Shown: piece after piece, positions 48,325-58,177 of the stretch | Layout of the letters: each line of letters opens with the position of its first letter | Position numbering within the stretch: the stretch's first letter is position 1 | DNA from: Bacteroidota bacterium | GTDB lineage: Bacteria > Bacteroidota > Bacteroidia > Bacteroidales > SZUA-534 | Direction of reading: 5' to 3' | Length of the DNA: 64,000 nt | Assembly: GCA_003250355.1 (NCBI GenBank) | Contig: QKGS01000077.1 | Coordinates: forward strand, 1-64,000 | Program-made: the position numbers and the translations under genes | The notes under the pieces: generated by a model | Database searches by the model: none | What the model saw: only the letters and a program-made list of their open reading frames with translations | Told to the model about the DNA's origin: nothing

Positions 48325-48355
48325 CAAATGTATATCTATTTACATATATAACAAA
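48325..48355 (-). promoter_or_regulatory. Promoter of the riboswitch RNA
   Basis: On the minus strand TTTG (48355-48352) and TACATTTG (48332-48325) are 19 bases apart, a full -33/-7 match. The transcript would begin close to 48318, just at the riboswitch 5' end. Confidence 0.65.
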
Positions 48356-48392
48356 ACTAAGTTATTAACACTTTTATAACAAATAATCATAA

Positions 48393-50702
48393 CTACATCT
48401 TAACTGTCAAAAAACCTTTAGCTTCAACTATTTCCGATTTTCCAAAAATAATCACAGGTAGTTCTACATTAGTTTTGTTCATAATAGTTACGTTTTGTTT
48501 CGAGGCCGTTACTTTTAAAACACTTCCTCTAAAACGAATTGTAAACGAATAACTCTTCCACATATCGGGCAGTTTTGGCGACAAATACAATTTATTATCA
48601 ATAACCCGCATACCGCCAAATCCCTGAACTACCGACATCCAGGTTCCGGCCATTGATGTAATATGAAGTCCTTCGGCTACTTCATTATTATAGTCGTCAA
48701 TATCGAGGCGCGATGTTCTCAAATACAAATCATATGCCTTTTGCATATCGTCAATTTTTGCAGCCAATACCACATGAACGCATGGCGATAATGATGATTC
48801 ATGAACTGTGCGTGATTCATAAAACTCAAAATTGCGACGTATAGTATCTATGTCATATTTATGTTCAAACAGATATATTCCTTGTAAAGTATCGGCCTGT
48901 TTTATAAAGCAAGAGCGCAATATTCTATCCCATGACCAATGCTGATTAATTGGTCTCTGCGATTGAGGCAAATCTTTAACTAAAATTTGCTCTTTATTCA
49001 TATAATTATCTTGCTGTAAAAATATTCCAAGCTCCTTATTTTCAGGAAAATGCATATTTTCAACTATCCCTCTCCAACGAGCCTGTTCTTCACTTTCGTT
49101 AAATGAAATTTTGCCGGAAAGAACATCATACTTTCCCGGCTCTTTAGTTTTAACATATTCTATTGCCTCCATTGTATATTCCATACACCAGCAGGCAATT
49201 GTATTTGTATACCAATTATTGTCAATATTATTCTCGTATTCATTAGGCCCGGTAACGCCAAGCATTACATACTTATCTATTTGTTGTGAATAAGTTATAC
49301 GTTGACTCCAAAATCGGCTAATGGCTATTAATAGTTCCAAACCATAATCGACCAAATACTCTTTATCACCGGTATGACGAATGTAATTATATACTGCAAA
49401 TGCAATAGCTCCGTTACGGTGTATTTCTTCAAATGTTATTTCCCACTCATTGTGACACTCCTCACCATTGGCCGTTACCATTGGAAATAACGCAGCACCG
49501 TTGCTAAAACCTAATTTAGTGGCATTTTCAATTGCTTTATCCAATTGTTTATATCTGTATATTAACAATTGCTTTGAAACTTTTGGTTCTGCTGTTGCTA
49601 AAAAAAATGGCAAACAATAAGCTTCTGTATCCCAATATGTTGTACCTCCGTACTTCTCGCCTGTAAAACCTTTTGGCCCAATATTTAAACGCTCATCTTC
49701 GCCGGTATAAGTCTGATTCAATTGAAAAATATTAAATCTGATACCCTGCTGAGCAGCTACATCGCCTTCTATTGTTATATCACTCTCCTCCCATTTTTTT
49801 GCCCACGCTTGCGAATGTTCATCAAACATTTTATTATAGTGCTTACTCTGTGCTTTGTCAAGTTCTGCTTTTGTTACATTTACTAAATCAGACTCCGAAT
49901 GATTAAATGAAGATATATTTGCAGCAAATTTATAAATAACAATCTCATCGCCAGGCAATACCGCTACCAAAGTCTTATTCTCTGCATATTTTTCCTTAAT
50001 CGATGAATCAAAATTAAGTGTAAGCTTTTCTCCATTCTTCCATACCTCAACTCTTGCTCCCGTAGTAACAACAAACCCTGTTTTTTTTGTTCTAACAGTA
50101 ACAATCGATTCATTTTCTAATGCCGATTCTGATACTTTATCCCAAAATTTTTCATTATAGTTTGAATCTTCATTTTTTACATCACCATCAACATACGATG
50201 CAATTGAAATATTTCCTGTATAATCAACCGACTTAATAGAATATTTTATTACTCCAATATTATCGTCAACAATACTTAGAAAACGTTCTGTTTCAACACT
50301 TACACTTGAACCGCTTTGCAGCTCTGCTGTAAATGAACGCAATAGTAAACCGGTATACATATTTAGTTCCCGTCTGAAATCAGATACTATTACATTATTT
50401 AAGTCAAGAATCTCTCCATTAAAAACTAACCGTAATCCTATCCAATTGGTTGCATTAAGTACTTTTGCAAAGTATTCAGGATAACCGTTCTTCCACCATC
50501 CTACCCTTGTTTTATCGGGATAATAAACGCCGGCTATATAACTTCCCTGAAGTGTTTCTCCGGTATAGTCTTCCTCAAAATTGGCTCGTTGGCCCATCCG
50601 TCCGTTTCCAATACTGAATATACTCTCCGAAGAGGTTACATTTTCTTTATTGAATCCTTCTTCTATTATTTTCCAATGGTCTGTTTTTAGATATTTATTC
50701 AT
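48393..50702 (-). CDS. Maltose phosphorylase-type GH65 enzyme
   Basis: 769 residues, normal for GH65. SIFSIGNGRMGQRANFEEDY at the start and GVTGPNEYENNIDNNWYTN in the middle are diagnostic. Glu488 in NEYEN is the catalytic acid, at nearly the same position as in characterised maltose phosphorylases, and the Asn-Asn-Trp-Tyr-Thr following it is of the maltose type rather than trehalose or kojibiose. It splits maltose with phosphate to glucose and beta-glucose 1-phosphate, which the next gene's product uses. It is followed by the beta-phosphoglucomutase in the operon order reversed: the mutase gene lies upstream. Confidence 0.93.
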   Translation of the reverse strand: MNKYLKTDHWKIIEEGFNKENVTSSESIFSIGNGRMGQRANFEEDYTGETLQGSYIAGVYYPDKTRVGWWKNGYPEYFAKVLNATNWIGLRLVFNGEILDLNNVIVSDFRRELNMYTGLLLRSFTAELQSGSSVSVETERFLSIVDDNIGVIKYSIKSVDYTGNISIASYVDGDVKNEDSNYNEKFWDKVSESALENESIVTVRTKKTGFVVTTGARVEVWKNGEKLTLNFDSSIKEKYAENKTLVAVLPGDEIVIYKFAANISSFNHSESDLVNVTKAELDKAQSKHYNKMFDEHSQAWAKKWEESDITIEGDVAAQQGIRFNIFQLNQTYTGEDERLNIGPKGFTGEKYGGTTYWDTEAYCLPFFLATAEPKVSKQLLIYRYKQLDKAIENATKLGFSNGAALFPMVTANGEECHNEWEITFEEIHRNGAIAFAVYNYIRHTGDKEYLVDYGLELLIAISRFWSQRITYSQQIDKYVMLGVTGPNEYENNIDNNWYTNTIACWCMEYTMEAIEYVKTKEPGKYDVLSGKISFNESEEQARWRGIVENMHFPENKELGIFLQQDNYMNKEQILVKDLPQSQRPINQHWSWDRILRSCFIKQADTLQGIYLFEHKYDIDTIRRNFEFYESRTVHESSLSPCVHVVLAAKIDDMQKAYDLYLRTSRLDIDDYNNEVAEGLHITSMAGTWMSVVQGFGGMRVIDNKLYLSPKLPDMWKSYSFTIRFRGSVLKVTASKQNVTIMNKTNVELPVIIFGKSEIVEAKGFLTVKM

Positions 50703-50741
50703 GGCTTAGTCATATTAGGCTTTGGGTTTATACTTTCAAAG

Positions 50742-51401
50742 TTACTTCTTATTACTTAATTCTTTTAATCTTCCATATTTCATCTGATGTAATCCGGCAA
50801 TTACTATATCAGCTCTATTTAATATATCAGGTTCTCCAATCCCAACACATAGCATTCCACCTGCTTTAGCTGCTTCTACACCTGCTATTGCATCTTCAAA
50901 CACTACACATTCACTTGCATTTACTCCAAGAGCCTCTGCTCCCATTAAGAATACCTGAGGATCGGGCTTTGCTTTTGTAGTTTTTGTTCCGTCAATTATT
51001 ACATCGAAAAAGTTAGCTATATTCAACTTATTTAAAATAGAAACAGCATTTTTACTGGCAGAACCAAGAGCAATTAAGATTCTTTCGTTTCGTATCTCCG
51101 TCAAAAAATCAATTACGCCGGGAAGTATCTCATCTGCCGACATTTTATCAACCATCTCTTTATACCAATCGTTCTTTAATGCCGCATACTTTTCTTTGTC
51201 ATTGTTACTAAGCTTTACTTTTCCCAGCTCCAATAATATTTCAAGTGAATCCATTCTGCTAACACCCTTTAGCCTTTCATTTTGCTTTTCGGTAAAGTCA
51301 AAACCTAATTCATTACACAATCTTTTCCATGCCAAATAATGGTATTTAGCAGTATCAACTATAACACCGTCAAGGTCAAATATGCAAGCTTTAATATTCA
51401 T
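50742..51401 (-). CDS. pgmB: Beta-phosphoglucomutase
   Basis: 219 residues, HAD superfamily. ACIFDLDGVIVDTAKYHYLAW has the nucleophile Asp and the cap-domain substrate loop (KGVSRMDSLEILL), with ALGSASKNAV and VFEDAIAGVEAAKAGG as motifs II and III. It interconverts beta-glucose 1-phosphate and glucose 6-phosphate. It lies 39 bases upstream of the maltose phosphorylase gene on the same strand, a standard pairing for maltose breakdown. Start: ATG 51401 is preferred to TTG 51428. Confidence 0.95.
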   Translation of the reverse strand: MNIKACIFDLDGVIVDTAKYHYLAWKRLCNELGFDFTEKQNERLKGVSRMDSLEILLELGKVKLSNNDKEKYAALKNDWYKEMVDKMSADEILPGVIDFLTEIRNERILIALGSASKNAVSILNKLNIANFFDVIIDGTKTTKAKPDPQVFLMGAEALGVNASECVVFEDAIAGVEAAKAGGMLCVGIGEPDILNRADIVIAGLHQMKYGRLKELSNKK

Positions 51402-51487
51402 AGTATTCCGATTATTTATAATTCTCAATTTTCACTAAAGATACTTCTTCATAATTATCAAAATATTAACTTAACCAAAAAAAGAAT

Positions 51488-51495
51488 TAATTTTG
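51488..51495 (+). promoter_or_regulatory. -7 box of the ABM-domain gene
   Basis: TAATTTTG fits TAnnTTTG and lies 16 bases before the start codon at 51512. Confidence 0.4.
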
Positions 51496-51511
51496 TTCAA
51501 AAACAGTAAAT

Positions 51512-51790
51512 ATGATAGCACTTGTAGCAAAATGCTTTGTAAAGGATGGAAAAACCAATGACTTTATGGCTTTAGCCAAAAGTATGGTAACGGAAACTCA
51601 GAAAGAAAATGGTTGTATATTCTACAACATTTTTAAGAACAATGAAACAGACAATGAATTTGCCTTTATTGAACAATGGGAGTCGGAAGAATCGCTAGAA
51701 GCACATAAAGTATCAAGACATTTTAAAAATTTAGTTCCCGAAATTGCTAAAATTGCTGACTTTGAGCTTAATTCATATTCTATATGTTAG
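51512..51790 (+). CDS. Antibiotic biosynthesis monooxygenase-domain protein
   Basis: 92 residues, ferredoxin-like dimeric fold. The order FVKDGKTNDFMALAKSMVTET, ENGCIFYNIFKN and FAFIEQWESEESLEAHKVSR with HFKNLVPEI at the end fits the ABM/YgiN family. Members are cofactor-free quinol monooxygenases or heme-degrading enzymes; which applies here is not clear. Single gene between divergent and convergent neighbours. Confidence 0.9.
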   Translation: MIALVAKCFVKDGKTNDFMALAKSMVTETQKENGCIFYNIFKNNETDNEFAFIEQWESEESLEAHKVSRHFKNLVPEIAKIADFELNSYSIC

Positions 51791-51835
51791 GTATCAAATA
51801 TAATAGAAGGTTGTTTAAATAAAAAGGTTGTTCCC

Positions 51836-52870
51836 TTATCTATATATTCGGTTTTTATTCAATGCTCGCTGATACTGTCTTGCATTTTCATTATGCTGAA
51901 CTAATGTTTTTGCAAAAGCATGATAACCTGAAAAATCGGGCTTTGCACAAAAATATAAATACGAATGTTTTTCGTATTCCAGAACTGCATCAATAGTTTT
52001 AAGCGATGGTAGACAAATTGGCCCCGGAGGCAAACCATTTACACGATAAGTATTATATGGGCTTTCAATATCCAAATGCTTTGTTAGTATTCGTTTCACC
52101 TCAAAATCGGCCAATGCAAATCGCACTGTCGGGTCTGCCTGCAAACGCATTCCTTTATTGAGCCTGTTCATATATACTCCGGCAACTTTTGAAAGCTCAT
52201 CTTGCTTTATAGTTTCCTCTTCTACAATTGAAGCCAACACATATACCTGTTCGGAAGTAAGACCTAATTTCCTTGCTTTATTTAACCGTTTTTCGTTCCA
52301 AAAACGCTCACTTTCCTTATTCATCCGATCTATAAACTTTTCTTCACCGGTATTCCAGTACAACTCATATGTATTTGGTATAAACATAGTTAAAGCTGTA
52401 TGTAAATCTTTATTATATTTTAAGAGAAAATCACTGTCATTTAACATATTAAGTAGCTTAACAGAATCTACTTCTAATTGCTGCGAAATTACTCCAACAA
52501 ATGCCTCCTTGGTTCTTACCTTATTGAACACAACCTTTACAGGGGTTTGCTTTCCACTACGCAACAAATTCACTAATGAGTTATTACTCATTCCATGTTT
52601 CACCTTATATTTTCCTGGCTTTATTGCATTTTTATAATTCTTTTTTTCTACAACCCATTCAAACGAATTTACATTTATTAAATAAGGGGTGAGAATATCT
52701 TTTACTTCATCATATTTACTTCCTGTTGGTATATATATAAATATACTATCAGCACTACCTAAATCAACATTCGGCTTTTTAACATTCATATAAAAGCTAA
52801 AACCTATAATTCCGGTTATTATAACTACTATTACCAAAATTATAACTACTATTTTGTTTTTATTTATCAT
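51836..52870 (-). CDS. mltG: Endolytic transglycosylase MltG
   Basis: 344 residues with one membrane span at about 8-28. The YceG/MltG core has the catalytic Glu in VLASIVEEETIKQDE, followed by VYMNRLNKGMRLQADPTVRFAL and SPYNTYRVNGLPPGPICLPSL, all typical. It cuts nascent glycan strands and helps set their length. It is a single gene upstream of purA's terminator on the same strand. Confidence 0.96.
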   Translation of the reverse strand: MINKNKIVVIILVIVVIITGIIGFSFYMNVKKPNVDLGSADSIFIYIPTGSKYDEVKDILTPYLINVNSFEWVVEKKNYKNAIKPGKYKVKHGMSNNSLVNLLRSGKQTPVKVVFNKVRTKEAFVGVISQQLEVDSVKLLNMLNDSDFLLKYNKDLHTALTMFIPNTYELYWNTGEEKFIDRMNKESERFWNEKRLNKARKLGLTSEQVYVLASIVEEETIKQDELSKVAGVYMNRLNKGMRLQADPTVRFALADFEVKRILTKHLDIESPYNTYRVNGLPPGPICLPSLKTIDAVLEYEKHSYLYFCAKPDFSGYHAFAKTLVQHNENARQYQRALNKNRIYR

Positions 52871-52917
52871 AAAAATTAATATCCTATTCTTAGATTATTA
52901 TTAAAATTATAAATATA

Positions 52918-52955
52918 CAAAAATGCCTGCCGTATATTGGGCAGGCATTTTTGTA
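52918..52955. terminator. Terminator of purA
   Basis: AAATGCCTGCC and GGCAGGCATTT form an 11-base stem with an 8-base loop and are flanked by A and T runs, so it could work in both directions. It lies about 15 bases after the purA stop codon. Confidence 0.85.
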
Positions 52956-52969
52956 TTATATGGTAGTTT

Positions 52970-54238
52970 TTACCTAACAACAGTAGCTTCTCTATCTGCT
53001 CCAACCGATACTATTTTAATAGGAACACCTGTTTCTTTTTCTATAAAAGCAATATAATCAGACAATTCCACAGGAAAATCATTCTCTGATCGTATTTTAG
53101 ATATATCTGTTTTCCAACCTTTAAACTCTTTATAAACCGGCTCAATATTCTGCTCTATATCATATGGAAAAGCATCAGTTTCAATTCCATTAACCTTATA
53201 CTTAACTGCTATTTTAATAGTATCAAAATCGTCGAGTACATCGGCCTTAGTCATTATTAATTCTGTTACTCCATTAAGCATTACTGCATACTTTAGTGCA
53301 ACTAAATCCATCCATCCACATCTACGCGGGCGACCAGTTGTACTGCCATACTCATGACCTATATCACGTAGTTTTTGCCCATCGGTATCAAATAACTCTG
53401 TTGGGAATGGTCCAGAACCTACACGAGTGCAATATGCTTTAAATATACCTTTCACCTCTCCTATTGCCGATGGCGCAATACCCATTCCTGTACAAGCTCC
53501 TGCACAAATAGTATTTGATGAAGTAACAAAAGGATACGAACCATAATCTACATCGAGCAATGACCCCTGAGCTCCCTCAGCAAGTATACTTACATTGTCT
53601 TTTTTTATATAATCATTTACAATATGCTCTGCTTCTATAATCTCAAACTGCTTTAAAGCCTCAACCCCGGCAAACCACTCAGCTTCCATCTCTTCAACAT
53701 TATAATCATAATCGTATAACGAAAGAGTTCTAAGGTGCGACTGTTTCAATTTTTCATACTTATCTCTAAAATCGGGCAGTAGAATATCTCCAACTCTAAG
53801 ACCGCAACGACTTGTTTTATCGGTATATGCCGGCCCTATACCTTTTAGTGTTGAACCTATCTTTTTATCACCTTTTGAAGCTTCCATTGCTCCATCAAGT
53901 ATACGATGTGTAGGTAAAATCAAGGTTGCTTTTTTTGCCACCTGTATTCTTTCATTTGCAATAATTCCAAATTTTTCTTTTAAACTATCGCACTCTTTCT
54001 TGAAGATAGCCGGGTCAAGAACTACACAATTTCCTATAATATTTACAATACCATCATGAAATATTCCCGATGGTATCAAGTGTAATATATGCTTCTGATT
54101 ATTGAACTCAAGACTATGTCCGGCATTTGCCCCTCCTTGAAATCGTGTAATTACATTGTAGTCAGGAGTAAGAACATCTACAACCTTTCCTTTTCCTTCG
54201 TCACCCCACTGCAATCCTAGTAATACGTCTACCTTCAT
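52970..54238 (-). CDS. purA: Adenylosuccinate synthetase
   Basis: 422 residues. LLGLQWGDEGKGKVVD is the GTP/IMP site, followed by GGANAGHS, KGIGPAYTDKTSRCGLRVGD and STTGRPRRCGWMD, all diagnostic. It joins IMP and aspartate in AMP synthesis. Single gene with its own terminator. Confidence 0.98.
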   Translation of the reverse strand: MKVDVLLGLQWGDEGKGKVVDVLTPDYNVITRFQGGANAGHSLEFNNQKHILHLIPSGIFHDGIVNIIGNCVVLDPAIFKKECDSLKEKFGIIANERIQVAKKATLILPTHRILDGAMEASKGDKKIGSTLKGIGPAYTDKTSRCGLRVGDILLPDFRDKYEKLKQSHLRTLSLYDYDYNVEEMEAEWFAGVEALKQFEIIEAEHIVNDYIKKDNVSILAEGAQGSLLDVDYGSYPFVTSSNTICAGACTGMGIAPSAIGEVKGIFKAYCTRVGSGPFPTELFDTDGQKLRDIGHEYGSTTGRPRRCGWMDLVALKYAVMLNGVTELIMTKADVLDDFDTIKIAVKYKVNGIETDAFPYDIEQNIEPVYKEFKGWKTDISKIRSENDFPVELSDYIAFIEKETGVPIKIVSVGADREATVVR

Positions 54239-54387
54239 TTATATATGATTTTTAACTCTCTGATTTATCATTATTTACACCACGCAAATATTATAAAACA
54301 GTCCTTTTCAAAACGACCCCGAAATTAGTAATTATTTTAATTAAACTAGAGCATTTTTTATTAATTGTTAATAAAAAATAAGAAACA

Positions 54388-55839
54388 CTATACTCTCTTT
54401 AATATTTCCAGCAAAAACTCCCAACACTTTAGTACCGATTCTATATTTAATCGTTCATCAGGGCTATGAACCCCTTTTATAGTAGGTCCTATTGAAATCA
54501 TATCCATATCAGGGTATTTCTCCAAAAATAAGCCACACTCCAAACCTGCATGAATTGCTTTAACTTTTGGTTTTACTCCATACAAATTCTCATAGCACCT
54601 TTCACCCAACTTCAATAATTCCGAATCAGTATTAGGCTTCCACCCCGGATAACCATCAGTATGGTTAACATTTGCTCCATTTTGGCTAAATACATTAAAT
54701 ACCACATTACAAATGCCTTCCTTTTCACTTTCAACCGAACTGCGCTGACTTGTAACTATTTCTATAATATTATCTGCATTAAATTTTATTGAAGCGAGGT
54801 TAGTACTTGTCTCAACAAGCTCTGGTATTTCTTCACTCATTTTAATCACTCCATTCGGACAGCTATTGATAGAATTGAGTAATTTTTGTTGAGAGTTTTT
54901 TTCCATTCTAAATTCCGGAAGCTTTGTTTCTGTAATGCTAATTGAAACATTTGGTTCTCTATTGCCTAATTTGTCCCTTATTGTTTTTTGATATTCTGAA
55001 ACAATTTTATAAAACTGTTCTTTATCACATTCTTGAATTGTAACTATTGCATTAGCCTCACGTGGTATTGCATTTCTAAGATTCCCACCATTAAACACAG
55101 ATATTTGCAGGCTTATTTTTCTTAATACATCCAACAAAAAGCTATTTAGTATTTTTATTGAGTTTCCTCTCCCTTTATTTATATCATCGCCCGAATGACC
55201 TCCTTTTAGCCCACGTACATTTACATTAAATGATATTGAATTTTTATCGCATACCTCTTTATCATAAAACATTGTAATAACTGTGTCTTTCCCACCGGCA
55301 CAACCTATATATACTTCTCCCTCATCCTCCGAATCGAGATTTATAAGCTTTCGCCCCGACAATAACTTAGTCGATAAGCCAAAAGCTCCTGTTAAACCAG
55401 TTTCCTCATCAACTGTAAACAAACATTCCAATGGCGGATGCTCAATATTATCAGAAGCCAGAATTGCAAGTTGCATAGCCATTCCTATTCCATCATCAGC
55501 TCCTAAAGTTGTACCTTGTGCCATTACCCAACCATCTTTTACTATTGGTAATATGGAATCATTATAAAAATCATGAACTGAATCGGAATTTTTTTCACAA
55601 ACCATATCCATATGACTTTGTAATACAATTGCATTTTTTCGATTATTATTTCCTACCCCTTGCTTTTTTATGACAACGTTTCCACAATTATCTTTTTCAA
55701 ATTCAAGTTTATGTTTTTCAGCAAATTCTTTCAAATATTTAGTAATCTTTTCTTCTCTTTTCGATGGTCTTGGAATACTTAAAATTTCATTGAAATACTT
55801 CCAAACCAATATCGGCTCAAGCCCATTAAATACTGACAT
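54388..55839 (-). CDS. pepD: Aminoacyl-histidine dipeptidase (M20 family)
   Basis: 483 residues. IVLQSHMDMVCEK, LGADDGIGMAM and TVDEETGLTGAFGLS carry the metal ligands and catalytic Glu of M20 peptidases. The inserted dimerisation domain (FNVNVRGLKGGHSGDDINKG) and the C-terminal AIHAGLECGLF fit the PepD/carnosinase-like type. It hydrolyses cytosolic dipeptides. ATG 55839 is preferred to TTG 55845. Divergent from the glycogen operon. Confidence 0.95.
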   Translation of the reverse strand: MSVFNGLEPILVWKYFNEILSIPRPSKREEKITKYLKEFAEKHKLEFEKDNCGNVVIKKQGVGNNNRKNAIVLQSHMDMVCEKNSDSVHDFYNDSILPIVKDGWVMAQGTTLGADDGIGMAMQLAILASDNIEHPPLECLFTVDEETGLTGAFGLSTKLLSGRKLINLDSEDEGEVYIGCAGGKDTVITMFYDKEVCDKNSISFNVNVRGLKGGHSGDDINKGRGNSIKILNSFLLDVLRKISLQISVFNGGNLRNAIPREANAIVTIQECDKEQFYKIVSEYQKTIRDKLGNREPNVSISITETKLPEFRMEKNSQQKLLNSINSCPNGVIKMSEEIPELVETSTNLASIKFNADNIIEIVTSQRSSVESEKEGICNVVFNVFSQNGANVNHTDGYPGWKPNTDSELLKLGERCYENLYGVKPKVKAIHAGLECGLFLEKYPDMDMISIGPTIKGVHSPDERLNIESVLKCWEFLLEILKRV

Positions 55840-55997
55840 AAACAAAATATAAATTCATAAATAACACACTTACTATAAAAGTGTTCGTAACATAAAACAA
55901 TTAAAATTACTTACATTAAAATAAATGTTATTTTTTTCATTTATTTTTCAACAAGTTTCTTAATTTAGCTAAATAATAAATATATACTTAACGAAAA

Positions 55998-56042
55998 AAA
56001 CATACTCTCTGTGTAGTTGATATAAAAAAAACAAGTATGTTT
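55998..56042. other. Inverted repeat before the glycogen operon
   Basis: AAACATACT (55998-56006) and AGTATGTTT (56034-56042) pair perfectly over 9 bases with a 27-base spacer. It lies about 75 bases before the start of the debranching enzyme gene and could be an operator or an RNA hairpin in its leader. Confidence 0.4.
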
Positions 56043-56115
56043 GGATTGTGATTATTTATTGCCCAAAAACCAAAAAGTTCTTAACTGTTAAACCAAATAA
56101 AAATCGATCAATCAC

Positions 56116-58053
56116 ATGGAATACCTATCTCTTGACAAAACCAAACTGGTTAATCTTGAATATTCGCTTCAAAGAGAACTAATACGAACAAACCGTGCAG
56201 GTTCTTATAGCAGCTCAACACTAATAGGCTGTAATACAAGAAAATACCACGGTCTACTCGTAAGCCCCCTCGATGAGTTCGATGGTACCAGGCATGTTCT
56301 TTTGTCAACTCTCGATGCAACTGTAATTCAACATGATCAGAGCTTCAATTTGGGACTACACAAATATGAGGGCGATAACTATGAACCCAAAGGTCATAAA
56401 TATTTAAGAGACTATATCAGCGACCCTATTCCCAAATTACAATACAGAGTTGGAGGAGTTATTCTTTCAAAAGAAATGATTTTTATAAAAAACGAACATC
56501 GTATTCTTATTAAATATACTTTAGAAGAGGCCAACAGCCCAACAAAACTCCAATTCAGGCCATTCCTTGCTTTTAGAAACATTCACTCGTTAAGCAAAGC
56601 AAATATGGATATTAACAGAAACTTTTCAGATATACAAAACGGTAATTCGTTCTGTTTATATAATGGCTATCCAAACCTATATCTACAGTTTTCTGTAAAA
56701 CCTGAATTTGTTACAGCTCCCGATTGGTATTACAACGTAGAATATATTGAAGAACAAAAAAGAGGCTACGACTTTAAAGAAGACCTTTATATGCCCGGTT
56801 ATTATGAATTACCCATAAAAAAAGGTGAAAGCATAATATTTAGTGCCGGTTTAGATGAAATATCGCCACGTTCATTAAAAACAAAATTTACCAATGAACT
56901 GAAACTACGAACTCCGCGTGATTGTTATTCTAACTGCCTGTCAAATGCGGCTTCACAATTTTTTATTACAAACACCAAAGGAACATTTATATATGCCGGT
57001 TATCCATGGTTAGACATTCGAAACAGAGATATGATTATGTCTTTACCCGGCTTTACTCTTCCAAATGGAGATTATGAAATGTTTCATAGAGTAATGAAAA
57101 ATATTGCTTCTTCAATGAACGGACATTTAATAAGCGAAATACCTTTCAGTACAAATGGCGGACAATACTACCCCAGCGATATACCTTTATGGTTTATCCA
57201 TTCACTTCAAAGGTTAAAGTATGCCAATGACAATGAAGATATTTGGGATACATATAAAAAACCACTAAAAACAATTTTTGAAGGATATCTTAAAGAAGAA
57301 AATCTTTTCAAAATACACGATAACGGTCTCATATTCAATCATGAAAATACCAAGCCTCATTCATGGATGAATGGAATGCTTGACAACTCACCTGTTGTTA
57401 ACAGAACCGGATATCTTATAGAAACCAATGCTCTGTGGTATAACGCATTATGCTTTATAAATGAAATTACTTCAGAGAACAGCATAAAAAATAAAACTAT
57501 TAAGCTTATTGAAACTATCAATGAGCACTTTGAAAACATATTTTGGAATAACGATGTAGGTTTCTTTGCTGACTTTGTTAACGGAAACTATCAAAATTTA
57601 CAAATGAGACCTAATCAGGTTTTTACCTATGCCCTTCCTTATTCGGCTATATCTAAAGATAAAGCTGTTATAATGCTCGATAAAATTAAACATCAATTAG
57701 TAACAAACAGAGGATTACGAACACTATCACCTGCCGACTCAAACTACAAACCATATTACGAAGGAGATCATTACCAAAGAGAATATGCTGCATATAACGG
57801 CAGCGTATGGACATGGCTATATACATATTACATACAAGCACTACATAAAACAAGACCAAAAAACACAACAAAAATTGCAAAACAATTCATTAAAAATTTT
57901 GAATTAGAACTTCAATCGAGAGGAATTTGTTCTGTTTCCGAAATATATAACGGGGATGCATCAGCTGAGGGAAACGGTTCAATATCTTTTGCACTCAATA
58001 CAGCCGAGTTACAATACCTTACCTGGTTTATTGAAAATGAAGAACTTAAATAA
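56116..58053 (+). CDS. Glycogen debranching enzyme (amylo-alpha-1,6-glucosidase)
   Basis: 645 residues. The N-terminal GDE domain (ELIRTNRAGSYSSSTLIGCN, TRKYHGLLVSPL) and the C-terminal GH133-type (alpha/alpha)6 domain (FIYAGYPWLDIRNRDMIMSL, GSVWTWLYTYYIQALHK) are both present; the acidic residues WLD and RD of the latter lie in the active site. It cleaves the alpha-1,6 branches left by phosphorylase. First of four genes of the glycogen operon. Confidence 0.94.
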   Translation: MEYLSLDKTKLVNLEYSLQRELIRTNRAGSYSSSTLIGCNTRKYHGLLVSPLDEFDGTRHVLLSTLDATVIQHDQSFNLGLHKYEGDNYEPKGHKYLRDYISDPIPKLQYRVGGVILSKEMIFIKNEHRILIKYTLEEANSPTKLQFRPFLAFRNIHSLSKANMDINRNFSDIQNGNSFCLYNGYPNLYLQFSVKPEFVTAPDWYYNVEYIEEQKRGYDFKEDLYMPGYYELPIKKGESIIFSAGLDEISPRSLKTKFTNELKLRTPRDCYSNCLSNAASQFFITNTKGTFIYAGYPWLDIRNRDMIMSLPGFTLPNGDYEMFHRVMKNIASSMNGHLISEIPFSTNGGQYYPSDIPLWFIHSLQRLKYANDNEDIWDTYKKPLKTIFEGYLKEENLFKIHDNGLIFNHENTKPHSWMNGMLDNSPVVNRTGYLIETNALWYNALCFINEITSENSIKNKTIKLIETINEHFENIFWNNDVGFFADFVNGNYQNLQMRPNQVFTYALPYSAISKDKAVIMLDKIKHQLVTNRGLRTLSPADSNYKPYYEGDHYQREYAAYNGSVWTWLYTYYIQALHKTRPKNTTKIAKQFIKNFELELQSRGICSVSEIYNGDASAEGNGSISFALNTAELQYLTWFIENEELK

Positions 58054-58177
58054 AACATTTTAATCTTAATTATATAATCAAATTTATTAACAGCTCAATT
58101 ATTAACTCAAATTCAGCCCGGGTAATTTTACTTATTGCAGCAATTAAAATTACCTTTTGAATAAAAAAATCTTTTAT

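Noticed and set aside
52970-54238. purA and mltG as one operon
   Set aside because: A strong terminator lies between them, so separate transcripts are more likely.
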